Below, piece after piece: positions 49,737 through 58,331 of a DNA stretch of 64,000 bases; the stretch's first letter is position 1; each line of letters opens with the position of its first letter. The DNA lies in assembly GCF_002742645.2 (NCBI RefSeq), contig NZ_CP033875.1, positions 3,016,001 through 3,080,000 of the forward strand. The letters are read 5' to 3'. A program made the position numbers and the translations under genes. The notes below the pieces were generated by a model. That model was not told the DNA's origin. It saw only the letters and a list, made by a program, of their open reading frames with translations, and did no database searches. The DNA is from Caulobacter sp. FWC26. Lineage in GTDB: Bacteria; Pseudomonadota; Alphaproteobacteria; Caulobacterales; Caulobacteraceae.

Positions 49737-50132
49737 ATGGCTTCCATGGGCAATGACATCGACGTTCATCTCGGTAAGCGACTGCGTCGCCGCCGTCGTC
49801 TGCTGGGTCTGACCCAGCAGCAGCTGGCCGGCACGGTCGGCGTGCGTTTCCAGCAAATCCAAAAGTACGAGTGCGGCGCCAACCGCATTTCAGCCGCGCG
49901 GCTGTGGCAACTGTCAGAGGCCCTGGAGGTGCCGGTCGGCTACTTCTACGATGGCCTGTCTGACACGCGACGCGAGACGACCGGCGAATCGGCGGAAGGC
50001 GGCGAGATGTTCGCGCGCAAGGAAACGCTGGACCTGATCCGGGCCTACTACCTGCTGGGCGAGCGTCCGCGCCGTCGCCTGCTCGATCTGGCCAAGTCGC
50101 TGAACGGCGGCGCAGAACACGCCGACGCTTAA
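49737..50132 (+). CDS. XRE-family transcriptional regulator (alphaproteobacterial PhrR-like)
   Basis: 131 residues. The HTH covers about 11-65: IDVHLGKRLRRRRRLLGLTQ, QQLAGTVGVRFQQIQKYECG, ANRISAARLWQLSEALEVPV. This exact pattern (FQQ[IV]QKYExGxNR) is a conserved alphaproteobacterial regulator group. The C-terminal half (ETLDLIRAYYLLGERPRRRL) is helical and not a known ligand domain. GGGAGAAG precedes ATG 49737; ATG 49746 is an alternative. Target genes unknown. Confidence 0.87.
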   Translation: MASMGNDIDVHLGKRLRRRRRLLGLTQQQLAGTVGVRFQQIQKYECGANRISAARLWQLSEALEVPVGYFYDGLSDTRRETTGESAEGGEMFARKETLDLIRAYYLLGERPRRRLLDLAKSLNGGAEHADA

Positions 50133-50194
50133 AGTCGGCGAGCCTATACAGTCATTGGTGGCGTACCTGCGGCGGGGAGGCTACATCCCCGCCC

Positions 50195-51031
50195 ATGACG
50201 CTCTCCGCTGACCGGCTCGCCGCGCTCGACGCCTTCATTCTCGACCTCAATCGGGCTTCCGCAGAGGTCATTCTGCCGCTGTTCCGGGCCGACCATGGCC
50301 TGGAGGACAAGGGGGCGGGCAAGAACCTGCCGCGCGACACCCACGCCGCCTTCGATCCGGTCACCGAGGCTGATCGCGGCGCCGAGGCGGCGATCCGCAA
50401 GCTGATCTCGGAACACTATCCAGAACACGGCGTGATCGGCGAGGAGTACGGCGAGGACCGGCCCGACGCCGAGTTCGTCTGGGTGCTTGACCCCATCGAC
50501 GGCACGCGCGCCTTTATCTCCGGCCTGCCGCTGTGGACCACCCTGATCGGCCTGCGCCATCAGGGACGCCCCGTGCTGGGCTCGATCGGTCAGCCGTTCA
50601 TCGATGAGGTCTTCGTCGGCCACGCAGGCGGCTCGCGCCTTGTCGCGGGCGGTCAGCAGCGCGCGATCCGCGTTCGCGAGTGCGCCAACATCAATGACGC
50701 CGTCATCGCCACCACCGATCCGGACGCCTGCTTCGACGGAGCCGAGCGTGGCGCCTGGCTGCAGGTCCGCGCCGCTGCAAAGCTGGCGCGCCTGGGCTGC
50801 GACGCCTACGCCTACGCCATGGTGGCCATGGGCAAGATGGACATGGTCATCGAGGCCGGCCTGAAATCCTGGGACATTGAGGCCGCCATCCCGGTCGTCG
50901 AGGGCGCCGGCGGCATGGTCACCAACTGGCGTGGCGAGCCCGTGGGTCCCAACGGCGGCCAGATGGTCATCTCCGGCGACCGCCGTCCGCTGGACGAGGC
51001 GCTGGTCAGTCTGAAACGTTCGGCGAAATAA
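50195..51031 (+). CDS. hisN: Inositol-monophosphatase-family histidinol phosphatase
   Basis: 278 residues. Metal-binding motifs of the IMPase fold: E83 in GEEYG, D99/D102 in DPIDGTRAFISG, and WDIEAAIPVVEGAGG near the C-terminus. The FISGLPLWTTLIGL continuation is typical of HisN, the histidinol-phosphate phosphatase of alphaproteobacteria and actinobacteria, rather than SuhB or CysQ. The assignment to histidine synthesis is by sequence type only. It overlaps the convergent hydrolase gene by 26 bases. Confidence 0.85.
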   Translation: MTLSADRLAALDAFILDLNRASAEVILPLFRADHGLEDKGAGKNLPRDTHAAFDPVTEADRGAEAAIRKLISEHYPEHGVIGEEYGEDRPDAEFVWVLDPIDGTRAFISGLPLWTTLIGLRHQGRPVLGSIGQPFIDEVFVGHAGGSRLVAGGQQRAIRVRECANINDAVIATTDPDACFDGAERGAWLQVRAAAKLARLGCDAYAYAMVAMGKMDMVIEAGLKSWDIEAAIPVVEGAGGMVTNWRGEPVGPNGGQMVISGDRRPLDEALVSLKRSAK

Positions 51032-51986
51032 GCGGCTCGCGCGGGGCGAGCGGATCCACCGTCTCGTCGAACGCCCTCCAGAACACCGCACGGCGAGCGT
51101 CGGTCTCAACCAGGATCTCGTGAAAAGCGCCGGGGACCTCGATGTAGCGCCCCTTGGGAAGGCGTCGCGCAATCGCCATTGAGTCTGCATTCAGCACACG
51201 GTTGTCGAGTTCGGCCCCCAGGATCGTCACCGGAACGGCGATCGCCTCGACCGACTTGCTCCCCCGCAGCCAGGCGCAAGCGGAGATGGCGAAGTCGGCC
51301 CAGCCCCAGGTCATCCCGCCCAGCGCGATCTCGGGATGGGCGCGCAGTTGGACCTGATAACGATTGTAGCGTGGCTCATCATGGGTCAGGCCGTCGCCCT
51401 GAAAGGTCTGAGTCAGCGGATCGTAAGGGGCCTGCACGTACTCGCCCGCAAGCCCGATCCGCGACATGACGAAGGCCAACGGCCGGGCCAGCCAGGGCGG
51501 AACTCCGGCCGTGTTGAGACCCAGCATCGGCGCGGACAGGACCGCAGCCGCGAAACGTGTCTCACCATGGGCCAGGGCCAGCATGGTCAGGCACCCGCCC
51601 ATGGAGTGGCTGACGGCGATCCAAGGCTTGGGCATCCGCGTCTCGAACGCGTCGAGCAGCGCCGTGTGGTCGGCAACGAACGTCCTGAAGCCTCGGGCGT
51701 GGCCCTTGAGGCGATCCGGCAAGGCGCGCGCCGACAGCCCCTGCCCTCGCCAGTCATGCAGCAGTACGGCGAAGCCACGCGCCAGGAGGTCGTCGACGAC
51801 CTCGAAATACTTCTCCAGCGGCTCGCTGCGTCCGGGGCTCAGCACCACCGTCCCACGCGCGGGACCGTCCGGGAAAAACGTCGCGGCGCGGAGGGTCGCC
51901 CCATCCGCGCCGCGGAACCATTCGGCCTTGCCGCTGTCGGGAACCGGGGCCTCGGGAATCGAGACCAGAGGCGCCGGTCCCGCCAT
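51006..51986 (-). CDS. Alpha/beta hydrolase, lysophospholipase/monoglyceride-lipase-like
   Basis: 326 residues, no signal peptide. The nucleophile elbow AVSHSMGG has Ser128; the HDWRGQGLSARALPDRLKGH segment and late DNRVLNADSMA (Asp) and AFHEILVETD (His) complete a catalytic triad in the order of PldB-type lysophospholipases. Substrate is likely a lysophospholipid or monoacylglycerol. It overlaps hisN convergently, and its start lies 3 bases after the SCP2 gene end, so the two minus-strand genes may be cotranscribed. Confidence 0.87.
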   Translation of the reverse strand: MAGPAPLVSIPEAPVPDSGKAEWFRGADGATLRAATFFPDGPARGTVVLSPGRSEPLEKYFEVVDDLLARGFAVLLHDWRGQGLSARALPDRLKGHARGFRTFVADHTALLDAFETRMPKPWIAVSHSMGGCLTMLALAHGETRFAAAVLSAPMLGLNTAGVPPWLARPLAFVMSRIGLAGEYVQAPYDPLTQTFQGDGLTHDEPRYNRYQVQLRAHPEIALGGMTWGWADFAISACAWLRGSKSVEAIAVPVTILGAELDNRVLNADSMAIARRLPKGRYIEVPGAFHEILVETDARRAVFWRAFDETVDPLAPREPLISPNVSD

Positions 51987-51989
51987 GGC

Positions 51990-52298
51990 TTAGCGGAGCT
52001 TGGCGAACAGCGCGCCCATCTTGGGCTGCAGGCCCATGGCCACGCCCATGTCCGACAGCTTCAGCTTGCCGGTCATGACGGCCATCGTCGGGTCCAGCTT
52101 GCCCTCGCCCATGGCGACCAGGTCGTCCAGGGCCAGGGTCATGGTCAGGTCGGCGGGCTTGTCTTCGTTGGTGACCGAACCGCCGTCGATGTGGATGACA
52201 CCGGCGTCCTTCAGGTCGAACTTCAGGGACTTGCCCAGGCCGCTGTCGTCGCCAACGGCGGTTTTGATCTTGTCGGTGAGTTCCTGGATGGTGGCCAT
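51990..52298 (-). CDS. SCP2 sterol-binding-domain protein
   Basis: 102 residues, a lone SCP2 domain: IQELTDKIKTAVGDDSGLGK, GVIHIDGGSVTNEDKPADLT and KLDPTMAVMTGKLKLSDMGV. Such proteins bind lipids in a hydrophobic tunnel; the physiological ligand in bacteria is unclear. Start ATG 52298 has GGGAGAT upstream. It is followed 3 bases later by the hydrolase gene, which suggests a lipid-handling pair. Confidence 0.9.
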   Translation of the reverse strand: MATIQELTDKIKTAVGDDSGLGKSLKFDLKDAGVIHIDGGSVTNEDKPADLTMTLALDDLVAMGEGKLDPTMAVMTGKLKLSDMGVAMGLQPKMGALFAKLR

Positions 52299-52386
52299 GG
52301 CGCGATCTCCCTCTGCGCTTGTGGATTGGCGAATAGCTAGACCGGCTGAAGCGGATAAGTAAACACCGTTCAGAACGGCCACAGGT

Positions 52387-53064
52387 TTATTTCTTGCCGT
52401 CGTCGAACGCGACCCTAGCGGGCGTTCGCGACAGCTTTACGCGGGCGGCGCCCTTGTGCGCCTCGGGATAGAAGACCGGCGCGCCGCCGACGATCGGAAG
52501 CGCTTCAGTCCGGCCGTCGCCATAGACGATCTGACCGCCCTGCGCGCCGACGAAGCCAATCCCAGGCAACTTGGGAACCATGAGACTCAGCCCTGGACCG
52601 GCCGCCTTGCGCATCGCCGCGTTCGACTCCGACACCGTCAGCGCCAGCTCACGCGCGTCATAGTCCTGGGCCAGCTTGAGCACCGGCGTCGGTCCCATGC
52701 TGACCCCGAACTTCTTGTCCGCAGGCAGGTCGAAAACAAGCCTGGCCTTGCTATTCAGCTGGGCCAGCGTTGGCAGGCGATCGAACTCGCCGTCAGGCCC
52801 GACGGGCAGCGGCGTCGTCGCGCCATTGCTCTCGACCAGGACGACCTTCACGCCGCCCAGCGGCTTGCCGTCGCTCCGCAGAACGTACCCAAGGCGCATG
52901 CGGCTACGCTCTTGCGCCGGCACCTTCAGGAACCTGTCGAGATAGACGAAGACCTTATCGGCCGGAACGCTCTTTTCCCGGGCGATAGCCGGCGCGGCGG
53001 CGGACACAAGAACGAGGCTGAGCGCCGTCGCGGCTAGCGGCCTGATCATCGGGCTCCGCCTCAT
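52387..53064 (-). CDS. Exported protein of unknown function
   Basis: 225 residues with a signal peptide (MIRPLAATALSLVLVSAAAP within the N-terminus). The mature part is beta-rich: VFVYLDRFLKVPAQERSRMR, LGYVLRSDGKPLGGVKVVLV and LPIVGGAPVFYPEAHKGAAR. The pattern LxxYLxRxxxxxxxxRxRhRhhYxh suggests a Big/fibronectin-like beta-sandwich surface protein. Its ATG overlaps the stop of the methyltransferase-like gene (ATGA); ATG 53049 is an alternative. No family recognised. Confidence 0.7.
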   Translation of the reverse strand: MRRSPMIRPLAATALSLVLVSAAAPAIAREKSVPADKVFVYLDRFLKVPAQERSRMRLGYVLRSDGKPLGGVKVVLVESNGATTPLPVGPDGEFDRLPTLAQLNSKARLVFDLPADKKFGVSMGPTPVLKLAQDYDARELALTVSESNAAMRKAAGPGLSLMVPKLPGIGFVGAQGGQIVYGDGRTEALPIVGGAPVFYPEAHKGAARVKLSRTPARVAFDDGKK

Positions 53065-53957
53065 TTGGGCTTCACAAACTTCAGAGTCATGCGGTCGCTC
53101 TCCCCGATCGCGTCGTACTTGGCATGATCGAACCCCGGCTCGGCCGGTTCGCCGCGCGGCGTAGACAGGCGCGTGGGCGGCAGGGTCCAGACCCCGAAGG
53201 GGTGGTCCTTGGTGTCCTTGGGATTGGCGTTGATTTCACTGGTCCCGGCCAGGACGAACCCGGCCTCCTTGGCCATCTGGATCACATAGTCCTGCTGGAC
53301 ATAGCCATCCTCAGCCAGCACGTCCTGAACCCGTCCCGGCTGGCCGCGATGTTCCTCGATCCCGAGAATTCCGCCCGGCTTCAGCGCCGACAGCGCGTCC
53401 TTGAAGGCCTTCTCAGCGATTCCGCCCGCCATCCAGTTGTGGAGATTGCGGAGGAAAAGCACCAGATCGGCGCTGCCGGCTGGAGCCACGGGCCCGCTGG
53501 TGGGGCCGAAGGCCGTAAACGCGACCTCGCCATACACCTTCTTTTTCTCGGCCAGCTTGCGCTGAAAACCCTCGACAATCTCCGCAGCCGCGGGGTCAGC
53601 GGGACCGGTTGTCTCCAGCATGGCCTCGTAGAGCTTGCCGCGCGTGTCGGCCAGGAACGGCGCCAGAATGTCCGTGTACCAACCCGCGCCCGGCCAGAAC
53701 TCCACCACGGTCTGGCCAGGCTTGAGCTCCCAGAACTTCAGGCTCTCAACCGGGTGGCGCCACACGTCGCGCGCGCGATCGGCGGGGAGGCGCCAGCCAC
53801 CCGCCACTGCGGCCTCGATCGTGTTCGGACCCGCCTTGGCGGCGGCCTTGGCCTCCGCCTTCGCCGGGTCTTCCTTTTTTCCACACGACGCCAAGGCCAA
53901 AGCGCCGACGCCGGCGACCAAGCTTCGCCGCGACCAGAGTTGAACTGGAACCATCAT
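53061..53957 (-). CDS. Exported SAM-methyltransferase-fold lipoprotein
   Basis: 298 residues. The N-terminus LWSRRSLVAGVGALALASCG has a twin-arginine-like and lipobox character (ALASC), so the protein is predicted to be lipidated and outside the cytoplasm. The body has a class I methyltransferase core: TVVEFWPGAGWYTDILAPFL (motif I), ADLVLFLRNLHNWMAGG and ALKPGGILGIEEHRGQPG. Its C-terminus matches the next gene's product closely (SEINANPKDTKDHPFGVWTL). SAM is not known in the periplasm, so catalysis is doubtful. Function unknown. Confidence 0.75.
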   Translation of the reverse strand: MMVPVQLWSRRSLVAGVGALALASCGKKEDPAKAEAKAAAKAGPNTIEAAVAGGWRLPADRARDVWRHPVESLKFWELKPGQTVVEFWPGAGWYTDILAPFLADTRGKLYEAMLETTGPADPAAAEIVEGFQRKLAEKKKVYGEVAFTAFGPTSGPVAPAGSADLVLFLRNLHNWMAGGIAEKAFKDALSALKPGGILGIEEHRGQPGRVQDVLAEDGYVQQDYVIQMAKEAGFVLAGTSEINANPKDTKDHPFGVWTLPPTRLSTPRGEPAEPGFDHAKYDAIGESDRMTLKFVKPK

Positions 53958-54001
53958 TCCCCCACTGCGCGGGTCAGCTTGGCGGCGGACCTTGGCGAAA
54001 G

Positions 54002-54844
54002 TCAGGCCGGCTTGCGGAAGCGCAGGGTCATTCGATCGCTTTCGCCGATCGCGTCGTACTTGCTGCGGTCGAAGTTAGGATCTGCGGGCTGGCCGCCCGG
54101 GGCGGTGCGCTTGACCGGCGGCAGCGTCCAGACGCCAAACGGGTGATCCTTGGTGTCCTTGGGATTGGCGTTGATCTCGGACTGCGCGTCCAGCTTGAAG
54201 CCGGCCTTCTCGGCCAGAGCGATCACCGTCGCGGTGTTGAGGTAGCCGTCAGCGCCGGCGGCCTTCTCCGAACGCGGATCAGCGCGGTGTTCCTCGACCG
54301 CCAGCACGCCGCCCGGCTTCAAGACCGCGAAGAAGTCGGCGAACACCTTGTCGGCGACACCCGGCTGCACCGTCCAGTTATGGACGTTGCGCGCGGTCAG
54401 CACGATGTCAGCCGAGCCTGGCGCGCCCAGCGGACCCGACACCGGGCCGAAGTTGGCGAACTGCGGCTTGCCGTACTTGGCTGCGTCCGCGAAGCGCGCT
54501 TCGAAGTCGGCGCGGCCCTTGCGCGCGCCTTCTGACAGCTTCGGGTTAGCCAAGTCGGCGACGCCGGCGATGTAGGTCCCGCCGGTGGCCTTGGCGTAGG
54601 GCGCCAGGATCTCGGTCCAGTAGCCGCCACCCGGCGAAACCTCGATCACGGTCTGCTTGGGCTTCAGACCCCAGAAGATCAGGCTCTCATAGGGATGGCG
54701 GGCGCCATCGCGAGCGACGTCGGCGGCGGGGCGGGTCGGCGACGCGATCGCAGCCTTCAGGGCGGCGTCGGTCGCGGCGAAGGCGGCAGGCGCGGACAGG
54801 GTGAAGGCGGCGGCGAGCAGGAGAACTTGGCGACGAAGCGGCAT
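54002..54844 (-). CDS. Periplasmic SAM-methyltransferase-fold protein, paralogue of the preceding gene
   Basis: 280 residues with a classical signal peptide (PLRRQVLLLAAAFTLSAPAA). It shares with the neighbour the order HPYESLIFWGLKPKQTVIEV, SPGGGYWTEILAPYA, NVHNWTV, GVLAVEEHRADPRSEKA and SEINANPKDTKDHPFGVWTL, so the pair arose by duplication. Neither has a membrane domain beyond the signal. Homologues are frequent in Caulobacter and sphingomonads to my knowledge. Function unknown. Confidence 0.78.
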   Translation of the reverse strand: MPLRRQVLLLAAAFTLSAPAAFAATDAALKAAIASPTRPAADVARDGARHPYESLIFWGLKPKQTVIEVSPGGGYWTEILAPYAKATGGTYIAGVADLANPKLSEGARKGRADFEARFADAAKYGKPQFANFGPVSGPLGAPGSADIVLTARNVHNWTVQPGVADKVFADFFAVLKPGGVLAVEEHRADPRSEKAAGADGYLNTATVIALAEKAGFKLDAQSEINANPKDTKDHPFGVWTLPPVKRTAPGGQPADPNFDRSKYDAIGESDRMTLRFRKPA

Positions 54845-54933
54845 GGGGAAGTGTCCTTCGGTCGAATGGGAGCGGCGACCTTAGCCATGCTTGGCGGCGC
54901 GTCAAACGATTCACGTTCTGTGAGTTGGCGCCC

Positions 54934-54962
54934 CTTGAACCGGAAAACAGGCTCACCAATTA
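54934..54962 (+). promoter_or_regulatory. RpoH (sigma-32)-type heat-shock promoter
   Basis: CTTGAA (54934-54939), a 16-base spacer, then CCAATTA (54956-54962), close to the sigma-32 consensus CTTGAA-N13-17-CCCATNT. It lies about 115 bases before hsp20 and would give a 5' UTR long enough for a ROSE element. Confidence 0.6.
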
Positions 54963-55046
54963 TCTCAACGAAGGCGCTGGATGACCGGGCCTTCCGGACC
55001 GCTGGCGACGCCGATTTCGGGTCGCTGAAGGGACGAAAACACTAGA

Positions 55047-55064
55047 CCTTGCTTGATGAGAAGG
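55047..55064 (+). ncRNA. ROSE-type RNA thermometer hairpin in the hsp20 leader
   Basis: CCTTGCT (55047-55053) pairs with AGAAGG (55059-55064) around the loop TGATG, with G51 bulged opposite nothing. The paired AAGG is the start of the ribosome site AAGGA of the hsp20 gene (ATG 55076). An imperfect hairpin with a UUGCU sequence facing the ribosome site is the core feature of ROSE thermometers of alphaproteobacterial small heat-shock genes, which open at higher temperature. Confidence 0.65.
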
Positions 55065-55075
55065 ATCTGAAACCT

Positions 55076-55534
55076 ATGCGTACGATCGACCTTTCGCCCC
55101 TGTACCGCTCGCTCGTCGGCTTTGACCGCCTCGCCGACCAGCTGGACGCCGCCGCGCGCAATGAAGCGGCCTCGGGCTACCCTCCCTACAACATCGAACG
55201 CACCGGCGAGAACGAGTACCGGATCGAGATCGCGGTAGCGGGCTTCAAGCCCGAAGAGCTGAATGTCGAGGTGAAGGAAAATCTGCTCACCGTCACCGGC
55301 CGCAAGGCGGCTAACGACGAAGCCAAGCAGTACCTCCATCGCGGCCTGGCCGAGCGCAACTTCGAGCGCAAGTTCCAGCTGACCGACTACCTGGTGGTGG
55401 TCGACGCCGATTTGTCGAACGGCCTGCTGTCTATCGCGTTGAAGCGTGAGCTGCCCGAAGCGCTCAAGCCCCGCACGGTGGAGATCAAGACGACATCCGC
55501 CTCGACCCTGATCGAGGGCGAAAAGGCCGCTTAA
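55076..55534 (+). CDS. Small heat-shock protein Hsp20
   Basis: 152 residues. The alpha-crystallin domain covers about 40-130 with YNIERTGENEYRIEIAVAGF, KPEELNVEVKENLLTVTGRK and the GLLSIALKREL C-terminal motif; the terminal hinge has the I-x-I-like VEIKT. It prevents aggregation of unfolded proteins under heat. I use ATG 55076 (MRTIDLSPLYRS) because AAGGA precedes it; a TTG at 55049 lies inside the leader hairpin. Promoter and leader both look heat-controlled. Confidence 0.93.
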   Translation: MRTIDLSPLYRSLVGFDRLADQLDAAARNEAASGYPPYNIERTGENEYRIEIAVAGFKPEELNVEVKENLLTVTGRKAANDEAKQYLHRGLAERNFERKFQLTDYLVVVDADLSNGLLSIALKRELPEALKPRTVEIKTTSASTLIEGEKAA

Positions 55535-55578
55535 CCCGCGGCCCTGTCTTTCTGTTTCCCAAATCCCCCCACTGAACT

Positions 55579-55602
55579 AGGCGGCGTCGAAAGGCGCCGC
55601 CT
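55579..55602 (+). terminator. Intrinsic terminator of hsp20
   Basis: AGGCGGCG (55579-55586) and CGCCGCCT (55595-55602) form an 8-bp stem with an 8-base loop followed by TTTTC. Confidence 0.75.
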
Positions 55603-55613
55603 TTTTCTTGGGA

Positions 55614-56879
55614 TCAATCCGGCATCGACAGATCCAGGCCCTGGACTTGGGTGAGATCCACGTTCCGGAAGCTGGCCTTGGCCACGCGTGCGCCGGTCAG
55701 GTCCGAACCGCGCAGATCAGCGCCGTCCAGAATGGCCTCGCTGAGATCGGCCGCCTGAAGCATGACGTACCGCATCCGAGCGGCTTGCAGGTTCGACTGC
55801 GTGACCCGTTCCGGCCCGAGCGGCAGAGGCGACAGGAACGCTTGTCGCAGGTCGGCCTTGGTCAGGTTGGCGCCAGCCAGTTTCGCCCCGCGCAGATCCG
55901 CCCCACGCAGATTGGCGGCGCGCAGATCGGCGTTCTGCAGGTTCGCGCCCTGAAGCTGCGCGCCAGCCAAGTCGAGCCCGACCATACAAGCGCCCTTGGC
56001 GCTCATCGCGGTCAGACGCAAACCCTTCAGCTTGTCAGTCAGCGGACGAAGGTCTTCACCGTCCAGACGCGCTGCGGAGCCTTCCTTGCCGCCGGTCTGG
56101 CACCAGCGCTGATTGTCGACGCAGCGGCGCAACAGCTCGTCGACCTTGGCCAAGGCCTCCTGGCTGGGAGTCTTCAAGGCGCCGTTCATATGCGCCCCGC
56201 TGGTCCGAGCGGTCGATGTGTCGACCCCGGCCAGCACCGCGCCCGAAAGGTTCGCCCCCTCGAGATTGGTTCCCCGGACATCGGCGCCGTCCAGGATCGC
56301 GCCCGTCAGGTTGGCCTCCTTCAGGTTCGCCCCCGACAGCTTGGCGCCCTTGAGCGAGCAGTCGCTAAAGTCCGCCTTGAAAGCCGAGACGCCTTCGAAC
56401 TGCGACCCGTCCAGGGTGGCGCCGGAGAAGTTGACTTCGTCGACATCGCCCTGGCGCGCTTCGTGCCGCAGCGTGTCCAAACCCTTGCGCGGGTGCGGAA
56501 TCGCGATCTGCCCTTCACGGAAATCGGCCTGGGTCAGGTCCGCTTGGGAGAGATTGGCCCCCCGCAGGCAGGCGCCGCGCAGATCGGCTCGCACCAGGGA
56601 CGCCTGGCGCATGTCGCTCTTGCGCAGGTCGCAGCCGAAAAGGCTAGCCCGGTCGAGCTTGGTGCGCGCCATGCGGCACCCGTCCAGGACGGAGGCGGTA
56701 AGATCCGCGTCGGTCAGGTTTCGAAACGACAGATCAAGGCCCGACAACTGCATGAAGCGGAGCGAAGCGCGCTTGCCCCCTTGCTTGCCGGTAACGAATT
56801 TCTCGTGCGCCGTTACGATCATGTCGAGCTCGGCTTGGCTCAGGCGACGACGCCCGGCCACGCTTTGCGCGGCGTTCAT
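55614..56879 (-). CDS. Pentapeptide-repeat protein A
   Basis: 421 residues. After about 55 N-terminal residues there are long runs of A(D/N)LxX repeats (for example LVRADLRGACLRGANLSQAD and GANLKEANLTGAILDGADVR), interrupted in the middle by a non-repeat block LRRCVDNQRWCQTGGKEGSA. Repeats continue to the end (FRNVDLTQVQGLDLSMPD). Pentapeptide repeats fold into a right-handed four-sided beta-helix. No signal peptide. It is paralogous to the next gene, with about 100 bases between them. Function unknown. Confidence 0.85.
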   Translation of the reverse strand: MNAAQSVAGRRRLSQAELDMIVTAHEKFVTGKQGGKRASLRFMQLSGLDLSFRNLTDADLTASVLDGCRMARTKLDRASLFGCDLRKSDMRQASLVRADLRGACLRGANLSQADLTQADFREGQIAIPHPRKGLDTLRHEARQGDVDEVNFSGATLDGSQFEGVSAFKADFSDCSLKGAKLSGANLKEANLTGAILDGADVRGTNLEGANLSGAVLAGVDTSTARTSGAHMNGALKTPSQEALAKVDELLRRCVDNQRWCQTGGKEGSAARLDGEDLRPLTDKLKGLRLTAMSAKGACMVGLDLAGAQLQGANLQNADLRAANLRGADLRGAKLAGANLTKADLRQAFLSPLPLGPERVTQSNLQAARMRYVMLQAADLSEAILDGADLRGSDLTGARVAKASFRNVDLTQVQGLDLSMPD

Positions 56880-56979
56880 AACGATTTCCCCATGTGAATT
56901 CAGTTCTTGGTTACGCGGACTTTAGCGAGGATCGACGAGCGAAGCGTTAAGGCTGCGTCGGTTTGTCGCGGAATATTTC

Positions 56980-58239
56980 CTAGATGACATCATCAAGCCC
57001 GCGCGCCGCGAGACGGATGGCGCCGACCAAGTCCACGTCTCGCATCTGCGCACCGGTAAAATTCGCCCGAGACACGTCCGCGCCCGCCATGCGGGCCTGA
57101 CGCAGATCCGCCCGCGCCAGATCGGCGTTGGTCAGGATCGCGCCGGTCAGGTCGACAGGAAGCAGGCGATCGGCGCCGATAAGAAGGGGACCAAGCTGCG
57201 CGTCGCGCAGATCCGAGCCCGTCAGCTTCGCGCCCTTGAGCCGCGCGCCGCGTAGATCCGCCCGGCGAAGATTGCATGCCCGCAGGTCGGCGCCATCCAA
57301 CTGCGCGCCCTGCATCTGCACCCCTTCCATATCCAGGCCGTAGAAGACCGCGCCCTTGGCCGACAGCGCGGTCAGATTGAAGCCCCGGATCGAGCGCAGA
57401 TTGCGCAGGTCAGCCTTGTCGAAAACCGACGGCTTGCCCTCCGCCCCGCCCGTTTCGATCCAGCGCGCGTGGTCGGCGATCATCTGCTCGTAGGGCAGAT
57501 CGGAAACGCTGGTGCCCGACGGCTTGTCGGTCAGCGCGCCTTCCATATTGGTGTCGTGGACGTTCCAAGACAGGGTCTTGGCCCCGACCAGAACGGTGTT
57601 TCGGAGATCCGCACCGGCGAGGTTCGCGCCCGACAGGTCGGCGCCGGCAAGATTGGCCCCATTGAAATTGGCCTGCTTGAGATTGGCTCGGACCAGCTTG
57701 GCGTCCTTCAGGATCGCATCGCTGAAATCGGCCTTGGTGGCGACGATGCCGGACAGTCGAGACCGCTCCAGATTGGCGCCCGACAGATTGGCGCCGGCCG
57801 CATAGGCCTCACGCTGGGTCGGCTCGATCACCCGATAGCCTTCCTTTCGGTCGGCGGCCGCGATCGTTCCCTCGCGCAGATCGGCCTCGAACATGTCCGC
57901 GCCGGTCAGGTTCGCGCCGCGAAGGCTGGAGCCCCGCAGGTCGGCTCGGCGCAGGGAGGCGTCGGTCAGATCCGCGCCCTGCATGTCGGCGCCGTAGAAG
58001 TTGGCGTTGTCCAACTTGGTCTTGCGTAGATCGCATCCGACCAGGATCGCGCCGGTGAAGTCGGCGTCGCAGAGATTCCGCCCCGTCACAGACAGGCCGG
58101 AGAGATCGCAGAAGGCGAACACCGCGCGCGCGCCGCCCATCCGCGCCGACCACAGCCGGTCGTGCTTGGCGCAGATGACATCCACGTCGTACTGCGTCAG
58201 ACGCTTGTATTCCTGCGTGGTGCCGGCGGCGGCGCTCAT
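56980..58239 (-). CDS. Pentapeptide-repeat protein B
   Basis: 419 residues from ATG 58239 (an upstream TTG at 58248 has better ribosome spacing). It has the same architecture as protein A: N-terminal YKRLTQYDVDVICAKHDRLW, repeats such as DLTDASLRRADLRGSSLRGA, a middle block DHARWIETGGAEGKPSVFDK and further repeats. The shared W-I/C-x-TGG-x-EG-x-x-x block is the family identifier. Arose by duplication with protein A. Function unknown; a cytoplasmic or inner-face role is likely as no export signal is seen. Confidence 0.85.
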   Translation of the reverse strand: MSAAAGTTQEYKRLTQYDVDVICAKHDRLWSARMGGARAVFAFCDLSGLSVTGRNLCDADFTGAILVGCDLRKTKLDNANFYGADMQGADLTDASLRRADLRGSSLRGANLTGADMFEADLREGTIAAADRKEGYRVIEPTQREAYAAGANLSGANLERSRLSGIVATKADFSDAILKDAKLVRANLKQANFNGANLAGADLSGANLAGADLRNTVLVGAKTLSWNVHDTNMEGALTDKPSGTSVSDLPYEQMIADHARWIETGGAEGKPSVFDKADLRNLRSIRGFNLTALSAKGAVFYGLDMEGVQMQGAQLDGADLRACNLRRADLRGARLKGAKLTGSDLRDAQLGPLLIGADRLLPVDLTGAILTNADLARADLRQARMAGADVSRANFTGAQMRDVDLVGAIRLAARGLDDVI

Positions 58240-58331
58240 GGCTCGCAAGGTGTCCCCATTTAGGAAACCACCTTGCGCAGACCAAAATTAACGCCGTGTT
58301 TCCAACAGCTTCCGGCTATCGCCTACCGGCG

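Noticed and set aside
55614..58239. CRISPR-like repeats on the DNA level in the pentapeptide genes
   Set aside because: The periodicity is 15 bases and comes from coding pentapeptides, not from repeat/spacer units.
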